DNA of 64,000 nucleotides from Clostridia bacterium. GTDB lineage: Bacteria > Bacillota > Clostridia > UMGS1883. Every line of letters begins with the position of its first letter. The stretch's first letter is position 1. Of the stretch, positions 58,306-64,000 are shown piece by piece. The notes beneath the pieces were generated by a model. It saw only the letters and a list, made by a program, of their open reading frames with translations. It made no database searches and was not told where the DNA came from. Location: the NCBI GenBank assembly GCA_017472685.1, contig JAFUOO010000012.1, positions 1 to 64,000 on the forward strand. The letters are read 5' to 3'. A program made the position numbers and the translations under genes.

Positions 58306-61083
58306 ATGAGGAAAGGTATACAAATTGCGGCATTCATTATAATTATGGCGACAATTTTATCGTTTTGCTGTATATGTGCAAGTGCTGAGGAAAGCGGCAC
58401 TTGCGGCGAGGCTTTGGTATGGAGCCTCAGTGACGACGGTGTTCTTACAATATCGGGCACAGGCAATATGGACGACTGGTATTCGGGTAGCCCCGGCTGG
58501 TATAAGTACAGAAACGATATACAGGAGGTTGTAATCTGCGAAGGGGTAACAAGCATAGGAGACAAAGCTTTTTCCACATATTACAGCTTCAGCAGTATGA
58601 CAATAGCGTCAACTGTACGTGATTTCGGGACAGGCTGTATAGACAGAATGGACGATGCTACATACTATGGATATACATATTCTTTGGCAGAATATTACGT
58701 TAAGCAAAAGGGTTATACCTTCAAATCCATTGGTGTGATGGCTGATTGCGTTGTATACAGCGGCAGGTTCTGTGAAATGGATTACACAATAACAAGCCGT
58801 GGCGTGCTTACAATCAGTGGTAATGGTGATATAGATGAAGAATGGACAACCTATTCGTCTTACATCAAGAAGGTTGTTCTCGGCGTTGGTGTGAGAAGTA
58901 TCCGTACTGCATTTCTGGCAGATACGCCCAACGTGACGGAAATTACAATTCCCTACACAACAGTATATATCAACGGATTCCATACCGAATTACCTGCAAG
59001 CCTCACAATAAGAGGGTATAAGAATTCTGATGCAGAAGCCTTTGCGAAGAAATACAATAAAACCTTTGTAAACATAGGAACAATACCCTTTTACACCATG
59101 GCAGAAGGGCAGAGCGAGGGTATAAGCTGGAAGCTTACAAGCGACGGAAAGCTTGTGATTAACGGCACAGGAACACTTACAACAGAAATGACCGATGATA
59201 TCGGACCCTATGCACTGAAGGTAAAAACGGTTATCATAGGCGAGGGCATCAGCGGAATTGATTATTGGGTTATAGGCTATTTCTTTAACGAAACACTTGA
59301 AGAAATATATTTACCGTCTACTATCAGAGAAATTGATTATAACTGGATAGACAGAGACCTTGCGCCAAAATTATACTGCTACAAGTATTCGGCTATAGGT
59401 GACCAGTGTGAGAACAAGACAAGCTATCACAATTATACATACGAATTTGTAGGTGAAGCACCCGTGTGGCTTCTTGAAGAGGGAGCATACCTTGATAAGT
59501 TTACCTGGAGCGTTGACAATCACCGCAATCTTGTTGTTGAAGGCGAGGGCGAATTGCCTGCCCTGGAAGATTTTGATGACCCTGTATGGCAGGAGTATCT
59601 TGACAATGTGAGGACGATTACCCTTGGTAAGGATATTACCCTTATCGGTGACGGCAATTTTGAAAAGGTATGGGTAACAGGTAATAGCGGAAGTTACTGG
59701 AGAACACTTGGTGACCTGGAAAAGGTTTACGGCTACAAAAATACAATTGCCGAAAAAATGGCAGAGGGGCTTGGTATAGAGTTTGTAAGTCTGGGCATTG
59801 TGGAAGAACGGTCGGTTATCCTTGAGGGGCAACTTACGGATACCATAAGCTATACTATTGACAATTACGGTACACTTACAGTATCAGGCGAGGGGGCAAT
59901 CCCCGACTATGAAATAGGTACACAGCCCTGGGGTGCTCAGTATTACGATTATTCGCCTGTAAGGGACATTATTATATCAGACAATATTACCTATATAGGC
60001 GAAAACTTCTGCAGCTCATTGTGTAAGAGTGTGACAATCGGAAAAGACGTGAAGGAAATCGGAATGAGGGCATTTTACGGCTGTGGCAAGCTTGAAAGTG
60101 TAAGACTTCCTGAGGGATTGGAGTATATTGCTGAATCCTTGTTTGAAGGTTGTGTAGCCCTCAGAAACATATACATTCCCGAAAGTGTAGTTATGATAAA
60201 GAAGAGTGCCTTCAACAGATGCACAAAGCTTTCGGTTGAAGGCTACGAAAATACTGTAGCAAGCAGACTTTGCGAAAAGGCAGGCTTTGAATTTATATCC
60301 TGCGGAAAGCGACAGGAAAGCTACAGCATGCAGGGAAATCTTTCGGATACGGTTTTATGGAAGCTTGAAAGCAATGGTACACTTACCATTTCGGGCGAGG
60401 GTGCGGTTTTGGGTTACACGGAGCTTGAATACAGCAAAAGAGCACTCTGGTATAACGAATACGGTGTAAATGTGACAGAGCTTATTATCGGGGAAGGCAT
60501 CACGACAATAGGCTCATACGCCTTTACATACACAAATATTGTAAGCCTTAAGCTGCCTGACAGCGTAGCAACAATCGGCAAGGGCGCTTTTGGAGCGAAT
60601 GCTGACCTTAAGTGGGTATGGCTGTCAGAAGCAATGGAAAGCATTCCTACGTACGCATTTTATGAAAGCGGCGTGAAATACGTATATATTCCCGAAAGCG
60701 TAAAGGTGATTAATATTAACGCATTCTATCTGACAGAACTCGAAGAGGTATATTATGGAGGAAACTCTGCTTACTGGACCACAAGCGTTGAAGGTACTGA
60801 CAGGATTTTAGGCGCATCGGTAAGCTTTGATTCAAATCTTAACGGTGTTGTAGGTGCAGCATACGATTCAGAATCGCTGACACTTGAGGTTAATGCAGAG
60901 CTGTCGGATAATGAAAAGGCATATGCGGCAACCTACAAGGACAATACACTTACAAAGCTTGTGTCCATCAGTGAAACAGGCGAATACACCTTTGAGGCTG
61001 ACTGTGACAGAGTAAAGGTATTCATCTGGAGTACGGACAAAACTTACGAGCCGCTCTGTGATGTTTATGAAAGAAGCTTTTAA
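58306..61083 (+). CDS. Secreted BspA-type leucine-rich repeat protein
   Basis: 925 aa with a signal peptide (IQIAAFIIIMATILSFCCICASA). Six modules of about 110-150 residues each begin with a W-x-L/I strand plus the pattern GxLTISGxG (SDDGVLTISGTG, SRGVLTISGNG, SDGKLVINGTG, NLVVEGEG, NYGTLTVSGEG, SNGTLTISGEG). They continue into LRR_5 units (VTSIGDKAFS, VKEIGMRAFYGCGKL, VATIGKGAFGANADL), and several end with GYxNS/TxAExxAxxxGxxF. The C-terminal ~85 residues form a different beta domain. No anchor was seen. Such proteins bind host or cell-surface ligands. Confidence 0.88.
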   Translation: MRKGIQIAAFIIIMATILSFCCICASAEESGTCGEALVWSLSDDGVLTISGTGNMDDWYSGSPGWYKYRNDIQEVVICEGVTSIGDKAFSTYYSFSSMTIASTVRDFGTGCIDRMDDATYYGYTYSLAEYYVKQKGYTFKSIGVMADCVVYSGRFCEMDYTITSRGVLTISGNGDIDEEWTTYSSYIKKVVLGVGVRSIRTAFLADTPNVTEITIPYTTVYINGFHTELPASLTIRGYKNSDAEAFAKKYNKTFVNIGTIPFYTMAEGQSEGISWKLTSDGKLVINGTGTLTTEMTDDIGPYALKVKTVIIGEGISGIDYWVIGYFFNETLEEIYLPSTIREIDYNWIDRDLAPKLYCYKYSAIGDQCENKTSYHNYTYEFVGEAPVWLLEEGAYLDKFTWSVDNHRNLVVEGEGELPALEDFDDPVWQEYLDNVRTITLGKDITLIGDGNFEKVWVTGNSGSYWRTLGDLEKVYGYKNTIAEKMAEGLGIEFVSLGIVEERSVILEGQLTDTISYTIDNYGTLTVSGEGAIPDYEIGTQPWGAQYYDYSPVRDIIISDNITYIGENFCSSLCKSVTIGKDVKEIGMRAFYGCGKLESVRLPEGLEYIAESLFEGCVALRNIYIPESVVMIKKSAFNRCTKLSVEGYENTVASRLCEKAGFEFISCGKRQESYSMQGNLSDTVLWKLESNGTLTISGEGAVLGYTELEYSKRALWYNEYGVNVTELIIGEGITTIGSYAFTYTNIVSLKLPDSVATIGKGAFGANADLKWVWLSEAMESIPTYAFYESGVKYVYIPESVKVININAFYLTELEEVYYGGNSAYWTTSVEGTDRILGASVSFDSNLNGVVGAAYDSESLTLEVNAELSDNEKAYAATYKDNTLTKLVSISETGEYTFEADCDRVKVFIWSTDKTYEPLCDVYERSF

Positions 61084-61094
61084 TTAATATGTTC

Positions 61095-61157
61095 TACCGA
61101 AGAAGGCTTGTGTATTGGAGTAACCACAATGCACACTTTCTTCGGTATTCTTTTTTT
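61095..61157 (+). terminator. Terminator after the BspA-like gene
   Basis: TACCGAAGAA / TTCTTCGGTA stem with a long loop, itself partly paired, followed by T7. Confidence 0.75.
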
Positions 61158-61177
61158 GCGTTCTGCAAGAAAAAATG

Positions 61178-61206
61178 TTGATTTTTTGCATAGCTTATAT
61201 TATAAT
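61178..61206 (+). promoter_or_regulatory. Promoter of the aminotransferase gene
   Basis: TTGATT, 17-nt spacer, TATAAT, 39 nt before the ATG at 61246. Confidence 0.7.
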
Positions 61207-61245
61207 ATCAAAGATAAGTTATACAAACTGAAAGGACTGATTTAA

Positions 61246-62439
61246 ATGTATTTATCAGAAAAATTTTCTTCAATCAGCCCTTCCGCAACATTGGCTATTG
61301 ACTCCAAGTTCAAGGCAATGAAGGCAGAAGGTATGGATGTTGTAGGCTTCGGCGCAGGTGAGCCCGATTTCCCCACACCTCGTCACATTAAGGATGCCGC
61401 AATTTTCGCTATTGAAAATAATATAACAAAGTACACACCTGCTTCCGGTACTGTTGACATCAAAAAGGCAGTATGCGAAAAGTTCTTAAAGGAAAACGGT
61501 CTGGAATATAAACCCGAAAATATCGTTGTTTCTAACGGTGCAAAGCACTCCTTGAACAACGCTCTCGGTGCAATTTTAAACCCCGGAGACGAGGTTATCA
61601 TTCCCGCACCCTGCTGGGTAAGCTATCCTGAAATGGTGCTTCTTGCCGACGGTGTTCCCGTTATTGTGAACTCTACAGAAGAGGAAGGCTTTTTGCCCAC
61701 CATCGAAAAAATCAGAGCGGCCGTTACAGATAAGACCAGAGCAATTATCATAAACAACCCTTCCAACCCCACAGGTATGTGCTATCCCGAAGAGGCTCTT
61801 CGCCAGATTGCAGCACTTTGTGTGGAAAAGAATATCTATATCATTGCTGACGAAATTTATGAAAGCCTTGTATACGCAGGCAGAAAGAATTTCTCCATTG
61901 CAACTATCAGCGAAGAGGTTAAGGATTTGACTATCGTTGTTAACGGCGTTTCCAAGACATATGCAATGACAGGCTGGAGAATTGGTTACACAGCATCCAA
62001 CGCACGCCTTGCAAAGGTAATGGGTAACGTACAGTCTCATGCAACGAGCAACCCCAACTCCATTGCACAGCATGCCGCTATTGCTGCACTCACAGGTCCC
62101 CAGGAGCCCGTGCTCGAAATGAAGGCAGCTTTTGAAGAAAGAAGAAACCACATGGTTGAAAGAATGAACAATATTGACGGTGTAAGCTGTATTATGCCCG
62201 ACGGTGCGTTCTATATCATGATGAACATTTCCAAGCTTATCGGCAAGGAAATTGACGGAACTGTTATAACAGGCAGCGATGCTTTTGCGGAAAAATTCCT
62301 TGAAATTGAAAAGGTTGCCGTTGTCCCCGGTAAGAGCTTCGGTACAGATATCCATGTAAGATGGAGCTATGCAACAAGCATGGAAAACATTGATAAGGGT
62401 CTTGACAGGTTGGAATCTTTCATTTCAAAGCTTAAGTAA
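61246..62439 (+). CDS. aspC: Class I pyridoxal-phosphate aminotransferase (aspartate aminotransferase-like)
   Basis: 397 aa. Typical I-beta aspartate aminotransferase: SISPSATLAIDSKFKAMKAEG, GAGEPDFPTP, NNPSNPTGMCY, ADEIYE and PLP lysine in NGVSKTYAMTGWRIGY (about residue 238), then Arg in HVRWSYATS near the end for the substrate carboxylate. It exchanges amino groups between aspartate and 2-oxoglutarate. proC follows 19 nt later, so the two likely form one unit. Confidence 0.92.
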   Translation: MYLSEKFSSISPSATLAIDSKFKAMKAEGMDVVGFGAGEPDFPTPRHIKDAAIFAIENNITKYTPASGTVDIKKAVCEKFLKENGLEYKPENIVVSNGAKHSLNNALGAILNPGDEVIIPAPCWVSYPEMVLLADGVPVIVNSTEEEGFLPTIEKIRAAVTDKTRAIIINNPSNPTGMCYPEEALRQIAALCVEKNIYIIADEIYESLVYAGRKNFSIATISEEVKDLTIVVNGVSKTYAMTGWRIGYTASNARLAKVMGNVQSHATSNPNSIAQHAAIAALTGPQEPVLEMKAAFEERRNHMVERMNNIDGVSCIMPDGAFYIMMNISKLIGKEIDGTVITGSDAFAEKFLEIEKVAVVPGKSFGTDIHVRWSYATSMENIDKGLDRLESFISKLK

Positions 62440-62458
62440 TTAAAGAGGAGACAAAATC

Positions 62459-63259
62459 ATGAAACTTGGTGTTATTGGCGCAGGAAATATGTCCTCTGCA
62501 ATTCTGCAGGGCGTAATCAAGGCAGGTGCCTTTAAGGTTGAAGACATTTATGTAAGCGAAATTCTTGACGATAAGCTTAAGAAAGCTGCTGAACTTGGTG
62601 TTCATACAACCCGTGACGCAAGAGAGGTTGTTGAAAACAGCGACTATATCATGTTCGGTGTAAAGCCTAACGTAATTTTAAAGGTTATGGATGGCGTGAA
62701 GAATTTTATCGGCGATAAGGTTGTTATTTCTATCGCTGCTGGTATAAGCGTTGACAGCATGAAGGCTGTGCTCGGCAATAAGGCAAAGGTTGTGCGCACA
62801 ATGCCCAACATGCCTGCTCTTGTTGGCGAAGGCATGACAGCTGTGTGTAAGGCTGACGATGTATCCGAAGAAGAAATGGCAGTTGTTCTTGACATCTTTA
62901 ACTCCATCGGCAAGACTGCACTTCTGCCCGAAACACTTATAAATACTGCAACTGCTACTAACGGTAGCGGTCCCGCATATGTATTTATGATGATTGAAGC
63001 CATGGCTGATGCTGCCGTACTTCACGGAATTCCCCGTGATACAGCATATCTTCTTGTATCACAGACAATTCTCGGTGCAGCAAAGCTTGCACTTGAAACA
63101 GGCACACACCCCGGTCAGCTTAAGGATATGGTATGTTCTCCCGGCGGTACAGCCATCGAAGCTGTATATCAGCTTGAGCTTGACGGCTTCCGTGCATCCT
63201 TGATTAACGCAATTGACCGTTGTGTTAAGAAGGCAAACAGCATGGGCGAGAAGAAGTAA
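62459..63259 (+). CDS. proC: Pyrroline-5-carboxylate reductase
   Basis: 266 aa. Last step of proline synthesis. N-terminal Rossmann loop VIGAGNMSSAILQG, then VVRTMPNMPALVGEGMTA and the signature ATNGSGPAYVFMMIEAMADAAVLHG in the dimer domain, ending in TPGGT-like SPGGTAIEAVY. RBS AGAGGAG precedes the ATG. proA and proB are not in the window. Confidence 0.96.
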   Translation: MKLGVIGAGNMSSAILQGVIKAGAFKVEDIYVSEILDDKLKKAAELGVHTTRDAREVVENSDYIMFGVKPNVILKVMDGVKNFIGDKVVISIAAGISVDSMKAVLGNKAKVVRTMPNMPALVGEGMTAVCKADDVSEEEMAVVLDIFNSIGKTALLPETLINTATATNGSGPAYVFMMIEAMADAAVLHGIPRDTAYLLVSQTILGAAKLALETGTHPGQLKDMVCSPGGTAIEAVYQLELDGFRASLINAIDRCVKKANSMGEKK

Positions 63260-63283
63260 AATATCAGGACAAGAATTCATAAT

Positions 63284-63333
63284 CTCTCCGTTTCTGTCAT
63301 AGTCATATAAGGACAGAACGGAGGGGTTTTTTG
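63284..63333 (+). terminator. proC terminator overlapping the spoIIM start region
   Basis: CTCCGTT-t-CTGTC / GACAG-AACGGAG stem followed by T6. The GGAGGGG in its 3' end is also the SD of spoIIM, whose TTG start is inside the T run. Confidence 0.75.
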
Positions 63334-63879
63334 TTTAGGAGAAAAAACGGACAATGCAGAATTATTCTTATAAGCCTTGCTGCCATGTTTGCACTTGGGT
63401 TGATTTTGGGAACTTTAGCGCTGTTTTACTTGCCTGACGAAATCAGAACAGAAGCAACAGAGGCATTGAACATGCCCACAGGGGAAAGCTTTACCAATTT
63501 GTTAAAGGAAAACTTTTTCTTTGAGGTTTTTTGGAGCGTCATACTCTGGATTCTGGGCAGTAGCGCTGTCACAGCGCCGTTTACGGGGGCTGTTATTGCG
63601 TTGCGCGGCTTTGCAATCGGTTTTTCTGTGGCTTTCATTTCGGGTGGAGATTTTAATAACACACTTTTCCTTTTCGGCAGTATTTTGCCCCAATGCCTGA
63701 CTGCTCTTCCGTTTATGAGCTTTGCCGCTATGCTGTGTGTAATATATGCCCAGGAAAAAAGATATAAAGACGGCAACAGCTTAAAGTATTTCTTGTACGG
63801 GGCAATGTTTGTGTGTCTGGCCTTATTTGTGGCAGCGGCAGAGAGCGGACTGACGGTTTTAGTGAAAAAATGTTTTTAA
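63331..63879 (+). CDS. spoIIM: Stage II sporulation protein M
   Basis: 182 aa with about five membrane helices. Part of the SpoIIDMP machine that drives engulfment in the mother cell. The order of helices with GAVIALRGFAIGFSVAFISGG and FGSILPQCLTALP is typical. TTG start at 63331 with GGAGGGG 4 nt upstream. It is followed by xerD, the same order as in many spore formers. Confidence 0.88.
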   Translation: MFRRKNGQCRIILISLAAMFALGLILGTLALFYLPDEIRTEATEALNMPTGESFTNLLKENFFFEVFWSVILWILGSSAVTAPFTGAVIALRGFAIGFSVAFISGGDFNNTLFLFGSILPQCLTALPFMSFAAMLCVIYAQEKRYKDGNSLKYFLYGAMFVCLALFVAAAESGLTVLVKKCF

Positions 63880-63884
63880 AACTC

Positions 63885-63913
63885 TTGAGAAACTAAAAGC
63901 TTTGGTGTAGAAT
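63885..63913 (+). promoter_or_regulatory. Promoter of xerD
   Basis: TTGAGA, 17-nt spacer, TAGAAT, 24 nt before the ATG. Confidence 0.6.
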
Positions 63914-63936
63914 TATAGGCGAGAGGAGGGGTGGGC

Positions 63937-64000
63937 ATGAAAAAAGTTCTGACAGCGTACAAAAGCTATCTTGATGATAATTGCTCGGAAAATACGCGCC
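63937..64000 (+). CDS. xerD: Tyrosine recombinase XerD, N-terminal start only
   Basis: Only 21 codons are in the window. MKKVLTAYKSYLDDNCSENT fits the SAM-like N-terminal domain of Xer recombinases (YLxxErglSxNT-type pattern). GGAGGGG precedes the ATG. The position after spoIIM supports the call; the catalytic domain lies outside. Confidence 0.65.
   Translation, partial: MKKVLTAYKSYLDDNCSENTR

Noticed and set aside
61576-62355. Minus-strand open frame of 259 codons opposite the aminotransferase gene
   Set aside because: Same shadow effect; no motif, no SD, no promoter.

Overview
The window reads as a chromosome segment of an anaerobic, endospore-forming Clostridia-type Firmicute. The evidence is the rpmA-obgE-yhbY-nadD-yqeK-rsfS order, the sporulation and cortex genes (spoVAE-like, cwlD with a pdaA-like deacetylase, spoIIM just upstream of xerD), GGAGG-type ribosome binding sites, frequent TTG/GTG starts and TTGACA-N17-TATAAT promoters. 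SLH, BspA-type LRR, LamG, GH43, RICIN-fold and rhamnogalacturonan-lyase-like proteins suggest a gut or rumen polysaccharide user. The exact family cannot be fixed from the sequence alone. No rRNA, tRNA, CRISPR array, phage or insertion sequence was seen. No stretch longer than 300 bases lacks a gene or RNA candidate.

Layout. 1-7.4 kb: ribosome-assembly and translation operon (rpmA end, obgE, yhbY, nadD, yqeK, rsfS, leuS, thrC). 7.4-17.5 kb: DUF1540 protein, phosphoesterase, membrane acyltransferase, Na/Pi transporter, a secreted HExxH metalloprotease, a PRTase-like protein, a GIY-YIG protein and a polar amino-acid ABC transporter. 17.5-26.1 kb: two neighbouring CobW/COG0523 GTPases (the first with a His/Cys repeat) and a spoVAE-like gene, lactate dehydrogenase with a Rex-like operator, then CPBP protease, zapA, U32 peptidase, glmM and two tiny ORFs. 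26.1-35.3 kb: TetR/DegV divergent pair, an S26-like peptidase overlapping a GH43 gene, a LamG protein, sirtuin, small membrane proteins and an SLH protein. 35.4-39.6 kb: rrf2-cysK-iscS-iscU-nadA, a cysteine and Fe-S module, with a strongly folded 185-nt spacer in front of iscS. 39.7-45.4 kb: SDR, DUF2752, TM2 protein, MATE transporter, YetA/PL26-like enzyme and a 42-residue ORF.

45.5-50.7 kb is an AT-rich island of secreted proteins: a cohesin-like/PPC-like protein, a frameshifted papain-like protease and an InlB-repeat protein. It is flanked by two directly repeated copies of the 3' end of a polysaccharide deacetylase gene. The right copy is the intact gene; the left is a ~30-codon remnant. 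50.7-64 kb: cwlD/pdaA-like operon, tandem OB-fold protein, ruvX, DUF1292, a probable 6S RNA, mreB, a CNNM/CBS protein, a CofE-like ligase, a BspA-like LRR protein, aspartate aminotransferase, proC, spoIIM and the start of xerD.

The most unusual items are: the folded iscS leader; a dispersed hairpin repeat that supplies the last codons and stop of both obgE and the deacetylase gene; the deacetylase remnant bordering the secreted-protein island; several palindromes placed inside promoters next to candidate regulators; and start regions built into hairpins (spoVAE-like, S26-like, spoIIM).
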